8,348 bases of DNA from Nitratireductor sp. (GCA_020441735.1 JAGRLQ010000201.1:1-8348), one strand, 5' to 3'; positions 1 to 6,812 are shown, counted from the first letter of the stretch. Numbers and translations are program-made. The notes: generated by a model not told the origin, from the sequence alone.

Positions 1-111
1 AAGATCCTCGAAAGCCTCGTCTACATGAAGGAGGAGGTCACGATCGACCCGGCACTCGCCAAGCGAGCCCGCCGCGCCGTCGAGCGCATGGTGAATTTGA
101 AGCCGAATTGA
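1..111 (+). CDS. nadA: Quinolinate synthase NadA, C-terminal end (partial)
   Basis: This is the 3' end of a gene that begins outside the window; 36 codons are visible before a TGA stop. The peptide begins [17 protein letters not shown] and ends in a basic helix ([15 protein letters not shown]), which matches the usual C-terminus of quinolinate synthase. NadA condenses iminoaspartate with dihydroxyacetone phosphate to quinolinate, using a [4Fe-4S] cluster whose cysteines would lie upstream of this fragment. The call rests on the short tail together with the nadB and nadC genes directly downstream on the same strand, an order common in Alphaproteobacteria. The promoter and any NAD-responsive operator of the operon should lie upstream of nadA, so they cannot be examined here. 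Confidence 0.85.
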   Translation, partial: KILESLVYMKEEVTIDPALAKRARRAVERMVNLKPN

Positions 112-129
112 TCGTTGCAGCCGTCTTTG

Positions 130-206
130 GTCATCCCCGGGCTTGACCCGAGGATCCGGAAGAAGGCTGATTAGGGCTGGATCTTCGGGTCAAGTCCGGG
201 AATGAC
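130..206. repeat. Long imperfect inverted repeat between nadA and nadB
   Basis: The arms at 130-157 and 179-206 are inverted copies matching at 25 of 28 positions, separated by a 21-base loop. Two of the three differences become G-U pairs in plus-strand RNA, so a transcript would fold into a long, stable hairpin. Each arm carries the core GGGCTTGACCCG or its variant. From memory, GTCATCCC-GGGCTTGACCCG-type palindromes are frequent intergenic repeats in rhizobia and other Alphaproteobacteria; this was not checked against a database. No T-run follows, so it is not a standard intrinsic terminator. The right arm ends only 6 bases before the nadB ATG, where a hairpin could affect nadB translation or nadA mRNA stability. 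Confidence 0.85.
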
Positions 207-212
207 TGGAAA

Positions 213-1829
213 ATGGACAAACAGGCTGAGCTCTTTCCCCCCGTATCCTGGACCGGTGTTGACGATGTGGTGATCGTCGGCGGCGGGCTGGCCGGCCTGT
301 TCTGCGCGCTGAAGCTTGCGCCGCGCCCCGTCACCGTCATTGCGGCTGCCCCCATCGGCAAGGGCGCGTCGTCTGCCTGGGCGCAGGCCGGCATTGCTGC
401 TGCCGTGTCGCCCGGCGATACGATCGAAAAACATCTGGCCGATACGATTGCCGCCGGTGCGGGAACGGTCGATGAAAAGATCGCCCGCCTGATGGTGTCG
501 GAAGCCTCCGACCGCATTCACGACCTGCTGGCATTCGGCGTCCCCTTCGACCGCGATCTGGAAGGCAGGCTGCAGACTTCGCGCGAGGCAGCCCATTCCG
601 AACACCGCGTCGTGCGCGTCAAGGGTGATATGGCCGGCCGTGCCATCATGGAGGCGCTGGTTACCGCCGTGCGCGCCACACCGTCAATCCGGCTGATGGA
701 AGGCTATGTTGCCGAGGAACTGGTTGGCGAGGGCCGTTTCGTCAGTGGGCTGATCGCAAGGCCCGAAGGCGGGCGCTCCCACCAGCGCATTCTGTTTCCC
801 GCCCGCGCCGTGGTCATGGCGGCCGGCGGCATCGGTCATCTCTATGAGATCACCACCAATCCGGCGGAAGCCCGTGGCGGTGGCATCGGCATGGCAGCCC
901 GCGCCGGCGCGGTCATCGCGGATCCCGAATTCGTACAGTTCCACCCCACAGCGATCAATCTCGGCAAGGATCCTGCTCCGCTGGCAACCGAGGCGCTTCG
1001 CGGCGAGGGCTGCACACTGCACAATTCTTCCGGTCACCGGTTCATGCTCGATATCGATCCGGCAGGCGAACTGGCACCGCGCGACATCGTTGCCCGGGGC
1101 ATCTTCGCTGAAGTGATGGCGGGCAGGGGCGCCTTCCTCGATTGCCGCGAGGCCGTCGGCGAGCACTTCAAGGATGAATTTCCAACCGTCTATGGCTACT
1201 GCCAGGATGCCGGTATCGATCCTGCGAAGGAGATGATCCCGGTCATTCCCGCAGCGCATTATTTCATGGGCGGCATTCTGACCGATGCCGAAGGCCGCTC
1301 CTCGCTTGACGGGTTGTGGGCCTGCGGTGAGGTCACCTCGACGGGTGCTCACGGCGCCAACCGGCTTGCCTCAAACTCCCTGCTGGAAGCCGTGGTGTTT
1401 GCTGCCCGCATTGCCGAGGACATTGGCGGCATGATGCCGGAAGCCCGCGTCAATCCGTGGAAGGACAAGTCGGCGCTCAATCCCGATGTCGAGGTGATCG
1501 ACGACGATGAAACCATGATGCGCCTGCGCAAGCTGATGAGCGCGAAAGTCGGCGTCATCCGCGACGGTGAAGGCCTGCGCAGGGCGATTGCCGAAATCGA
1601 CGCCATGGAACGGGCCAACAAGGCATGCCGCTTCGCAAATACGCTGGCAACCGCCAAGCTGATGGCGGTGGCTGCCCTCAACCGCGAGGAAAGCCGTGGC
1701 GGCCATTTCCGGTCCGATTTCCCGCAAGAAAAGGACGCCTGGAAACATCGCACCTTCATCACCCTGGAGGATGCAAATGCGGTTGCAGCTGAGGTCACCG
1801 GCCGCGCACCGGCCACAGCCAGCGCGTAA
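213..1829 (+). CDS. nadB: L-aspartate oxidase NadB
   Basis: This FAD enzyme oxidises L-aspartate to iminoaspartate, the first step of de novo NAD synthesis, and hands the product to NadA. The 538-residue length is normal for the family. An N-terminal Rossmann motif ([11 protein letters not shown], residues 20-30) binds FAD. Active-site blocks follow: EFVQFHPT (His244), LAPRDIVAR (Arg290), PAAHYFMGG (His349) and GANRLASNS (Arg384). These align with the substrate-binding His244, Arg290, His351 and Arg386 of the E. coli enzyme. A C-terminal helical domain carries the conserved [15 protein letters not shown]. The ATG at 213 is the first possible ATG, since the frame is closed by a TGA at 168-170. 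It has no good Shine-Dalgarno sequence (only TGGA) and sits just after the nadA-nadB hairpin. The stop is 14 bases before nadC, so the genes are clearly in one operon. Confidence 0.97.
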   Translation: MDKQAELFPPVSWTGVDDVVIVGGGLAGLFCALKLAPRPVTVIAAAPIGKGASSAWAQAGIAAAVSPGDTIEKHLADTIAAGAGTVDEKIARLMVSEASDRIHDLLAFGVPFDRDLEGRLQTSREAAHSEHRVVRVKGDMAGRAIMEALVTAVRATPSIRLMEGYVAEELVGEGRFVSGLIARPEGGRSHQRILFPARAVVMAAGGIGHLYEITTNPAEARGGGIGMAARAGAVIADPEFVQFHPTAINLGKDPAPLATEALRGEGCTLHNSSGHRFMLDIDPAGELAPRDIVARGIFAEVMAGRGAFLDCREAVGEHFKDEFPTVYGYCQDAGIDPAKEMIPVIPAAHYFMGGILTDAEGRSSLDGLWACGEVTSTGAHGANRLASNSLLEAVVFAARIAEDIGGMMPEARVNPWKDKSALNPDVEVIDDDETMMRLRKLMSAKVGVIRDGEGLRRAIAEIDAMERANKACRFANTLATAKLMAVAALNREESRGGHFRSDFPQEKDAWKHRTFITLEDANAVAAEVTGRAPATASA

Positions 1830-1843
1830 ACAAGGAGAAGAGC

Positions 1844-2737
1844 TTGGCTCCGAGAAAGAAGAAGACCGAAACGCTGCCGCCGCATCTGTCACCCATCCTG
1901 ATCGAGGATGCAGTGCGGGCAGCTCTTCTGGAAGACCTCGGGCGGGCAGGGGATATTACCTCCAACGCCACCATTCCTGCATCCGCAACTGCAAAGGCCG
2001 TGCTGGCAACCCGTGAAGACGGCATCCTGTCGGGACTGGAATTGGCAGAAGCTGCCTTCCGCGCCATCGATCCGGCGCTGAAGTTCAGGGCGATGAAGCA
2101 GGATGGCGACCGTATCAAGGCAGGCCAGAAGGTCGCCCGCATCGAGGGCAATGCCCGTGCCATCCTGGCAGCTGAACGCGTCGCCCTCAATTTCCTCATG
2201 CGCATGTCGGGCATCGCCACTTATACAGCTGCGTTTCAAGATCGGATCGCCCATACCCACGCTAGGGTCTGCTGTACCCGCAAGACCATCCCCGGTCACC
2301 GCGCCTTCGACAAATATGCTGTCAAATGCGGCGGCGGTTCCAACCACCGCTTCGGCCTCGATGATGCCATCCTGATCAAGGACAATCACATTGCCGTTGC
2401 CGGCGGGGTCAGGCTCGCCATCGAGCGGGCCCGTGCCTATGCAGGCCATCTCGTCAGGGTGGAAGTGGAAGTCGATACGCTGAAGCAGTTTGCGGAGGCG
2501 CTGAAGGCCGCACCCGATGCCGTGCTGCTCGACAACATGACCACCGATCAGCTTGCCAGGGCGGTTGAGATGAACCGCGCGGACAATGGCGGCGCAGTCA
2601 AGCTCGAAGCCTCCGGCAATGTGAACATCGATACGGTGAAGGCAATTGCCGAAACCGGTGTCGACTATATCTCCACCTCCAAGATCACCATGGCGGCCCC
2701 GACGCTCGATCTGGGCCTCGACATCGGAATAAATTGA
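1844..2737 (+). CDS. nadC: Nicotinate-nucleotide pyrophosphorylase (carboxylating) NadC
   Basis: NadC converts quinolinate and PRPP to nicotinate mononucleotide, CO2 and pyrophosphate, the last step of the aspartate branch of NAD synthesis. The 297 residues match the usual length. Family signatures are [11 protein letters not shown] (30-40), TRKTIPGHR (145-153, phosphate/PRPP and quinolinate contacts), [13 protein letters not shown] (157-169), LIKDNHI (177-183), VEVEVDTL (206-213), LLDNM (228-232), LEASGNV (254-260) and the C-terminal phosphate-binding region around [11 protein letters not shown] (272-282). The start is TTG at 1844, chosen because a strong AAGGAG at 1832-1837 lies 6 bases upstream and the next residues (APRKKKTE) form a plausible short extension. 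It follows nadB by 14 bases in the same operon. Confidence 0.97.
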   Translation: MAPRKKKTETLPPHLSPILIEDAVRAALLEDLGRAGDITSNATIPASATAKAVLATREDGILSGLELAEAAFRAIDPALKFRAMKQDGDRIKAGQKVARIEGNARAILAAERVALNFLMRMSGIATYTAAFQDRIAHTHARVCCTRKTIPGHRAFDKYAVKCGGGSNHRFGLDDAILIKDNHIAVAGGVRLAIERARAYAGHLVRVEVEVDTLKQFAEALKAAPDAVLLDNMTTDQLARAVEMNRADNGGAVKLEASGNVNIDTVKAIAETGVDYISTSKITMAAPTLDLGLDIGIN

Positions 2738-2752
2738 CCAATTTGTGATTTG

Positions 2753-2797
2753 CCCGGTCCGGGAAATGCAGTGATCCTGAGATTTTCCCGGACCGGG
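2753..2797. repeat. Perfect 14-bp inverted repeat downstream of nadC
   Basis: CCCGGTCCGGGAAA at 2753-2766 is exactly repeated in inverted form at 2784-2797, with a 17-base loop. Each arm contains CCCGGNCCGGG, itself a palindrome around one central base, so the two arms are also near-identical direct copies. A transcript could form either one long hairpin or two small ones. No T-run follows on either strand, so an intrinsic terminator is unlikely. It ends 7 bases before the ATG of the next gene. It could be an mRNA-stabilising or processing element at the 3' end of nadC, a repeat-family copy, or a protein-binding site. Confidence 0.8.
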
Positions 2798-2804
2798 GTT
2801 CTCA

Positions 2805-3191
2805 ATGGAGAAAGTGCGCGATCAGGCAATGCTGTGTGTGGGACGGGCCGTCTTCTTCGGCTATCTCGCCATTTCCATGGTCATGCTCGGCTCGATGTTC
2901 GATTTGGTGCTGTTCTTTCGCACCGGCGCCATTCTCACGCTGGTCATGGCCATTGTATTGCTTTGGTTTGCCCAGACCGCGCCCGGCCGCGCACCGGAAA
3001 AAACCGAAACCTGGCTGTTGCTGGAAGACCGCTACCGGCCCCGGAATGAACACGCCATGCGGCTTTTTTTCCAGGTCCTTCAGGAAGTCTATGTCTATTT
3101 CGCCATGCTCGCCGTCAAGATCGCCATCACGCTGGGGCTTGCCTCGCTGCTCCCTTCGATGACGGGTATCCGCTACATCTTCGACAACTGA
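2805..3191 (+). CDS. Small inner-membrane protein of unknown function
   Basis: The product is 128 residues. Three hydrophobic segments are visible, at about 15-36, 40-57 and 96-117. Between the second and third is a polar stretch of about 38 residues with charged motifs (APEKTETW, LLLEDRYRPRNEH) that probably lies on one side of the membrane as a loop. I recognise no catalytic motif or named family; it resembles the small conserved membrane proteins often annotated as hypothetical in rhizobia. The ATG at 2805 has only a weak GGGG upstream (2795-2798). The gene is 67 bases after nadC on the same strand and could be read from the nad operon across the inverted repeat. Its stop is 15 bases from the 3' end of the convergent regulator gene. 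Hydrophobic periodicity and downstream position support a real gene; the function is unknown. Confidence 0.8.
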   Translation: MEKVRDQAMLCVGRAVFFGYLAISMVMLGSMFDLVLFFRTGAILTLVMAIVLLWFAQTAPGRAPEKTETWLLLEDRYRPRNEHAMRLFFQVLQEVYVYFAMLAVKIAITLGLASLLPSMTGIRYIFDN

Positions 3192-3206
3192 CGGGCATTC
3201 GAAGGC

Positions 3207-4187
3207 TCAACCCCTGCCGAGCCGCAATCCCGGCGCCGGGCGTTCGGCGATTACCTCGCGGCGGAACTTGAAGAGTGCTGCAGGCCGCCCGCCGGTGGAC
3301 GTGGATGTCTTGCCGGTCGGCTCGACGAGCTGGTTGCTTTCCACCAGCCGGCGGAAATTCTGCTTGTGCACCTTGCGGCCGAGAATGCTTTCAGCCGTCT
3401 GCTGCAGTTCGAGCAGGGTGAATTCACTCGCCATCAGTTCGAAGATCACTGGACGGTATTTGAGCTTTGCCCTCAGCCTTGAAAGCGCGGTAGCCAGAAT
3501 GCGCCGGTGGTCGTTCAGCATGGCATTGCCGAGCGCGTGCCCGCTGCGGACTTCGCCGATGCGGCCATCGGCAACCGCCTCCTGAACCATGCCTGCCGAG
3601 TAGATCAGTTCATAGCGGTCGAGCACGCGCTCTTCATCCCATGGCACTCCATCGAGTCCGAAGGCGATCCGCGCCCGGTTGTAGCCACGCTGGTCGATGG
3701 CTTTCAGGCCGGCGAAATCCTTCGTGTCCTTCTCGGCGATCCAGGCTTCCAGGTTCGGCAGGATAACATCATCGATAATGGCCGGCCGCCCGCTGCGCCA
3801 ATCCTCCCAGGGCAGGTAGGAATAACAATCCTTCCAGCTTGCACCGGAGCGCTGCAGCTTCACCTCATGATCATCCTTCAGGCGCGTCAGCGCCAGATAC
3901 CCCACCGATACGACATGCAGTTGGTCATCGCCCTTCTGGCGCTGCCGGCCCCGGTCGCCAAATGTGTAGAGCTGTTCCACGTAGCCGAGTTTCAGCCCCG
4001 TCTGTTCCTGCACCCACTGGCGCAACCCGAGTTCCATGGTGCGGTGGCTGACCGGATTGAAGGGCCCGAAGGGCAGGCTGTCGAGCCCATTCTCGCCACC
4101 GGGGATGCGCAGGATGGCCGGTGCGTTCTCGACAATGGCAATGATTGCCGCGTTAAGCCCGATCTCGACTGCCCGGGTAGCTCTCAT
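3207..4187 (-). CDS. nadQ: Nudix-related NAD biosynthesis transcriptional regulator (NrtR/NadQ type)
   Basis: This is probably a DNA-binding regulator of NAD synthesis genes, with an N-terminal Nudix-like sensor domain and a C-terminal winged helix. Residues 6-150 look Nudix-like, with the family block YVEQLYTFGDRGR (69-81) and VVSVGYLAL (92-100). The Nudix box is degenerate: the REUxEExGU part reads QWVQEQTGL (57-65), losing most metal-binding residues, which fits a ligand sensor rather than an enzyme. Residues about 244-310 (YRPVIFELMASEFTLLELQ, GRKVHKQNFRRLV, then GGRPAALFKFR) match the wHTH end of NrtR proteins. The ATG at 4187 forms an ATGA overlap with the upstream HD gene, giving 326 residues; a longer frame to 4289 is unlikely. 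Convergence on nadABC supports the role. The nadQ symbol relies on recalled comparative-genomic assignments in Alphaproteobacteria; the regulator type is surer than the name. Confidence 0.85.
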   Translation of the reverse strand: MRATRAVEIGLNAAIIAIVENAPAILRIPGGENGLDSLPFGPFNPVSHRTMELGLRQWVQEQTGLKLGYVEQLYTFGDRGRQRQKGDDQLHVVSVGYLALTRLKDDHEVKLQRSGASWKDCYSYLPWEDWRSGRPAIIDDVILPNLEAWIAEKDTKDFAGLKAIDQRGYNRARIAFGLDGVPWDEERVLDRYELIYSAGMVQEAVADGRIGEVRSGHALGNAMLNDHRRILATALSRLRAKLKYRPVIFELMASEFTLLELQQTAESILGRKVHKQNFRRLVESNQLVEPTGKTSTSTGGRPAALFKFRREVIAERPAPGLRLGRG

Positions 4188-4855
4188 TTCACCGGTTCCG
4201 TCCGTCGACGCGCCTTGCTGTACATATGCGCTTCTTCCATCAGCCGGAAACGCTTGAGAAAATTCGCCTGGGCGCGTTTGGCCGGCCATGGCGTCAGCGG
4301 CAACCCGTCGGGCGAAATGCCCTGCGGTCTGCCGAAAAAGCGCCGCGCCTCAGCCTCTTCAAAACCGGCAAGCATCGTTGCCTCGTAATAGGCGGCGATC
4401 GTGTCGGCCTTCTTGATGGCCTTGGCAAGCGTGCCATTCGTTTTCGCCGGCAGGGAAAAGCGCAAGTGGATTGCCTCGAGCAGCCGAAGCTCCACCGATT
4501 TATAGTCGCCACCGACCACCGCCTTGAACGGCGAGATCATGTCGCCCACCACATATTCCGGCGCGTCGTGCAGCAGACTTACCATCTGTTCGCGCGGGGC
4601 AAGATGCGGATCGAGACGCAAATGGATGTCGAGCACGAGCAGCGAATGCTGGGCGACGGAAAAGGCGTGATCACCTGCCGTCTGGCCGTTCCAGCGGGCA
4701 ACGCGGGAAAGCCCCTGGGCGATATCCTCGATCTCGACATCGAGCGGCGAGGGTTCGAGCAGGTCCAGCCGGCGGCCGGAGAGCATGCGCTGCCAGGCCC
4801 GCACCGGTTGTGCAGCGTTGCCGCTTCCGCCTTCCTTGCCGGATGGTTTCGTCAT
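4184..4855 (-). CDS. HD-domain hydrolase, YfbR-like 5'-nucleotidase candidate
   Basis: This is a metal-dependent phosphohydrolase of the HD superfamily, 223 residues. The putative metal ligands are His70 (VAQHS), His96-Asp97 (LLHDAPE) and Asp151 (KKADTIAAYYEA). Glu100 and Asp105 (VVGDMISPFK) also fall at the spacing seen in E. coli YfbR, a 5'-deoxynucleotidase. ARWNGQT (53-59) resembles the Arg-Trp substrate element of YfbR. About 20 N-terminal residues are low-complexity and Gly/Ser-rich. The ATG at 4855 is preceded by GAGGAG (minus strand, 4866-4871) 10 bases away. The TGA stop overlaps the regulator ATG, so the two proteins should be translationally coupled. A nucleoside monophosphate substrate is likely by homology. 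A link to pyridine nucleotides is inferred only from the gene neighbour. Confidence 0.88.
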   Translation of the reverse strand: MTKPSGKEGGSGNAAQPVRAWQRMLSGRRLDLLEPSPLDVEIEDIAQGLSRVARWNGQTAGDHAFSVAQHSLLVLDIHLRLDPHLAPREQMVSLLHDAPEYVVGDMISPFKAVVGGDYKSVELRLLEAIHLRFSLPAKTNGTLAKAIKKADTIAAYYEATMLAGFEEAEARRFFGRPQGISPDGLPLTPWPAKRAQANFLKRFRLMEEAHMYSKARRRTEPVK

Positions 4856-4878
4856 GAATTACCGACTCCTCTGGCCAA

Positions 4879-4907
4879 TCTATGCGATGGAGGAGGGTTG
4901 CATTCAA
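4879..4907 (-). promoter_or_regulatory. Candidate sigma-70 promoter of the HD hydrolase-regulator pair
   Basis: On the minus strand, TTGAAT (4902-4907) and CATAGA (4879-4884) are 17 bases apart. The first matches the -35 consensus at 4 of 6 positions, and the second is a poorer -10 (3 of 6). Transcription would begin near 4872, just upstream of the GAGGAG ribosome-binding site, giving a short leader. The position between ygfZ and the HD gene is right, but the match is modest. Confidence 0.35.
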
Positions 4908-4914
4908 GGTTTGC

Positions 4915-4942
4915 GTGACAGGTTCTGTTCACCTGCTGTCAC
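4915..4942. promoter_or_regulatory. Inverted repeat upstream of the HD-regulator pair; operator candidate
   Basis: GTGACAG (4915-4921) is perfectly inverted as CTGTCAC (4936-4942). An alternative inner pairing of CAGGT (4919-4923) with ACCTG (4931-4935) also exists, so the 28-base element is dyad-symmetric. It lies directly upstream of the candidate -35 of the HD gene and two bases beyond the ygfZ stop. It could be a regulator-binding site, possibly autoregulatory, or a weak hairpin at the end of ygfZ. No T-run follows on the minus strand, which argues against an intrinsic terminator. Confidence 0.45.
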
Positions 4943-4944
4943 AG

Positions 4945-5805
4945 CTATCCGGCTTGCGGCCACTCGAAACGGGCCCATGGCTGAATGGTCAGCCGGATTT
5001 CGGTGGTACCGGCATAGGCAGGCTTGCCCATGGCATGGCCTGCTGCCCGGTCTAGCCGAGCCATGGCAAGGCCTGCCTTTCCATCCGTGCTGGCAAGCGC
5101 CCCGCAAGCCGAACCGTCAACGAGAATCTCCGCACCGCTTTCCGGCAACGCGGTTTCGCTTGTTACCTGGATCAGCCGTTTGCGTGCCGTACCGCGATGC
5201 TGCATGCGCGAAACGACTTCCTGGCCAACGTAACAGCCCTTTGCGAAGTCGACGCCCTTGAACTGGTCCATCAGCGCCTCATGGGGAAAGGTGTCGCCGA
5301 AGACAAAATCAAGCCCGCCCTTGGGCATGCCCAGTGCGATGCGGTGGCGATGCCATGCTGCAAGCGGCACTTCTTCCACATCCGGCGGTGCCCGGCGGAT
5401 ATAGGCGCGCGCGCCCATTTCCTTCAGCCGTGGATCGAAGGCCACAACGCCATCGGCGGTGATCTTGCCGGCGGCATCCGAGCCCCATATGGCAAACACA
5501 TGGGCGCGCTCGTCCATGGGGCTGATATCAACCTTGGCCCGTAGCTTGTAAAAGGCGAGCCGCTTGGCAAGGTCATCTGCCATGGAGGCGTCGGTATCGA
5601 GGATGAAGCCGTTCACCGAGCGCACGATAAAGAAGTCGAACAGGATCTTTCCCTGCGGCGACAAAAGCGCACCAAAGGCGATTTCGCCGGGCTTCAGATG
5701 CTCGACGTCGCAGGTGACAAGACCATGGAGAAAACGGGCCGCATCCTCGCCTGAAACGCGCAGAAGCCTGCGTCCCGTCAGTTCACTGCAAAACAACTCA
5801 GACAT
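4945..5805 (-). CDS. ygfZ: YgfZ/GcvT-like folate-binding protein
   Basis: This belongs to the YgfZ/IBA57/CAF17 family, tetrahydrofolate-binding proteins related to the glycine-cleavage T protein that help build or repair Fe-S clusters, including those of tRNA-thiolating MiaB. The 286 residues fit short bacterial members. The defining motif KGCYVGQEVVSR is at 189-200, followed by MQHRGTARKRL (201-211). N-terminal GcvT-like features are FLHGLVTCDV (25-34) and LLSPQGKILFDFF (47-59). The ATG at 5805 has no clear Shine-Dalgarno sequence. A TATAAG element at 5814-5819 on the minus strand would start transcription almost at the ATG, suggesting a very short leader if it is the -10, but no good -35 pairs with it. 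An 89-base gap separates it from the HD gene, so co-transcription is possible but not required. Confidence 0.95.
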   Translation of the reverse strand: MSELFCSELTGRRLLRVSGEDAARFLHGLVTCDVEHLKPGEIAFGALLSPQGKILFDFFIVRSVNGFILDTDASMADDLAKRLAFYKLRAKVDISPMDERAHVFAIWGSDAAGKITADGVVAFDPRLKEMGARAYIRRAPPDVEEVPLAAWHRHRIALGMPKGGLDFVFGDTFPHEALMDQFKGVDFAKGCYVGQEVVSRMQHRGTARKRLIQVTSETALPESGAEILVDGSACGALASTDGKAGLAMARLDRAAGHAMGKPAYAGTTEIRLTIQPWARFEWPQAG

Positions 5806-5818
5806 GACGCTGTCTTAT

Positions 5819-5921
5819 ATCGTTTCACGCTTCGTTAGAAGCGGGACAACGATTTAATCCGTTGATTTTGTTTACGCATTCAAGTTTTGCCGATTTCGTC
5901 AAAACTTGAACTGCTCTAGCG
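5819..5921. repeat. Rhizobial-type intergenic mosaic repeat with two hairpins
   Basis: Two dyads sit side by side upstream of ygfZ. The first has outer arms ATCGTT/AACGAT (5819-5824 and 5848-5853) and inner arms CGCTTC/GAAGCG (5828-5833 and 5838-5843) around GTTA. The second has a perfect 11-bp stem, TTCAAGTTTTG at 5879-5889 with its inverse at 5900-5910. Between them is ATTTAATCCGTTGATTTTGT followed by TTACGCATT, and after them CTGCTCTAG. I recall this layout (ATTTTGTTTACGCATT, a hairpin, then TTGCTCTAG) as a common intergenic repeat in Rhizobium and Agrobacterium genomes; that is memory, not a search result. The dyads are seen directly; the repeat-family identity is inferred. It falls between two same-strand genes. 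Confidence 0.6.
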
Positions 5922-5989
5922 ATATAGGCAAGGCAATCAACTGTTTTCAGGTGCAGAAGAAAAATACCGCATGCAGGGGTTCTGAAAGC

Positions 5990-6781
5990 TCAATCGCCAG
6001 CAACAAAAAACTGCCAGCGCCCTTCCGGCGTGATTCCCAGCCGGTAGAAGATGTAGCTGCCGAACTGGGCCATCTCCTCATAATCGCCATGGGTGATGAT
6101 GCGGTACATGTCGACCCGCTGTTCAGGCGTCAGCTTGTCGAAGGGGTAGGCATAGAAATAGGGCCATACATAAACGGCCTCGCCGGAAACCTGCTCGGTC
6201 TTGACTGGCGGCGCTTCGAGGATTTCCGTCATGATGGCAAGGATTTCGTGCCCGTCGGGATCGCCTGAAAGCGATTTCAGAAACTCGATCGGATCTTCGT
6301 CGTGACCGCCGAGCGACAGCATGGTGACATCATCGCCATAGCCGAGATAGGGGCGTAGCTTCTCGATGTCGCCACTGTGCGCGGCTTCCAGAATGAGATC
6401 GCGCATCTTGCGGGCGGGGAAGGGGAGCTCATTGAGGTCGGTGATGATTTCAGGCAGCGTCTGCCCGCCATCTTCGCCTGTTTGAGAGGTATCCGCCTGG
6501 GGTGCCTCGCCCTGAGACGGTTCTTCTGCCGGCTCTGCCTGTGTCTCGCCCTCTGTGGGCGCTTCTTCCGACTCATCCTGGGCAAGCAGCCAGCCCGGCT
6601 TCACCACGCTATCAATAACTTTGCGGCCGGACATGCCCGGATCATTAGCCGCAGCACCCGCCGGCAGGCTGCCAACAGCCAGGACGCCGATGACAAGTGC
6701 AGACAATGCCAGAACGCCGGGGAAAGTCCTTGCCCGGCCCGGCCTGTTCTCCGGTTTGTCCCTTCGTCTCATTGCCGCCAA
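5990..6781 (-). CDS. Exported or membrane-anchored protein with acidic linker, unknown function
   Basis: The product is 263 residues from TTG at 6781. That start has AGGA (minus strand, 6787-6790) five bases upstream; an ATG at 6772, three codons in, is the alternative. A basic N-terminus (RRRDKPENRPGRAR) precedes a hydrophobic segment at about 20-40 that ends near AGAAAND, consistent with a signal peptide or uncleaved anchor. Residues about 69-106 are a Glu/Pro/Gln-rich acidic linker. A folded C-terminal domain of about 155 residues follows, starting LPEIITDLNELPFPARK and containing AAHSGDIEKLRPYL, an aromatic stretch VYVWPYFYAYPFDKL, and ending EGRWQFFVAGD. I recognise no characterised family; it is probably one of the conserved hypothetical periplasmic proteins of rhizobia. 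There are no cysteines. A candidate promoter lies upstream, so it is probably transcribed separately. Confidence 0.85.
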   Translation of the reverse strand: MAAMRRRDKPENRPGRARTFPGVLALSALVIGVLAVGSLPAGAAANDPGMSGRKVIDSVVKPGWLLAQDESEEAPTEGETQAEPAEEPSQGEAPQADTSQTGEDGGQTLPEIITDLNELPFPARKMRDLILEAAHSGDIEKLRPYLGYGDDVTMLSLGGHDEDPIEFLKSLSGDPDGHEILAIMTEILEAPPVKTEQVSGEAVYVWPYFYAYPFDKLTPEQRVDMYRIITHGDYEEMAQFGSYIFYRLGITPEGRWQFFVAGD

Positions 6782-6788
6782 CCCATTC

Positions 6789-6812
6789 CTGCCGGCAAAT
6801 CAGTCCCGGCAG
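6789..6812 (-). promoter_or_regulatory. Small hairpin overlapping the ribosome-binding site of the acidic-linker protein gene
   Basis: CTGCCGG (6789-6795) and CCGGCAG (6806-6812) form a perfect 7-bp GC-rich stem with a 10-base loop. On the minus strand the 3' arm ends inside the AGGA that precedes the TTG start at 6781, so folding of the leader could limit ribosome access. This is structure seen in sequence; a regulatory role is inference. Confidence 0.3.

Noticed and set aside
684..1352. Long open frame (222 codons) on the minus strand inside nadB
   Set aside because: It is fully antisense to a well-conserved gene with every expected active-site motif. Long antisense frames are common in GC-rich coding DNA, and the translation shows no recognisable domain.
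2753..2800. Rho-independent terminator of the nad operon
   Set aside because: The stem is strong but no T-run follows on the plus strand (the next bases are GGTTCTCA), nor a useful one on the minus strand.
3229..3240. Perfect 12-base palindrome CCCGGCGCCGGG
   Set aside because: It lies inside the last codons of the regulator and is a likely chance product of GC-rich coding sequence.
4188..4289. N-terminal extension of the regulator to a start at 4289
   Set aside because: It would overlap the HD gene by more than 100 bases. The ATG at 4187 gives a classic ATGA overlap and starts right at the Nudix-like fold.
3507..4388. Open frame of 293 codons on the plus strand opposite the regulator
   Set aside because: It is a mirror of the regulator and HD genes; the minus-strand frames have clear family motifs and the plus-strand translation does not.
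4226..4918. Open frame of 230 codons on the plus strand opposite the HD gene
   Set aside because: It is antisense to a gene with conserved HD metal ligands, and its own product resembles no family.
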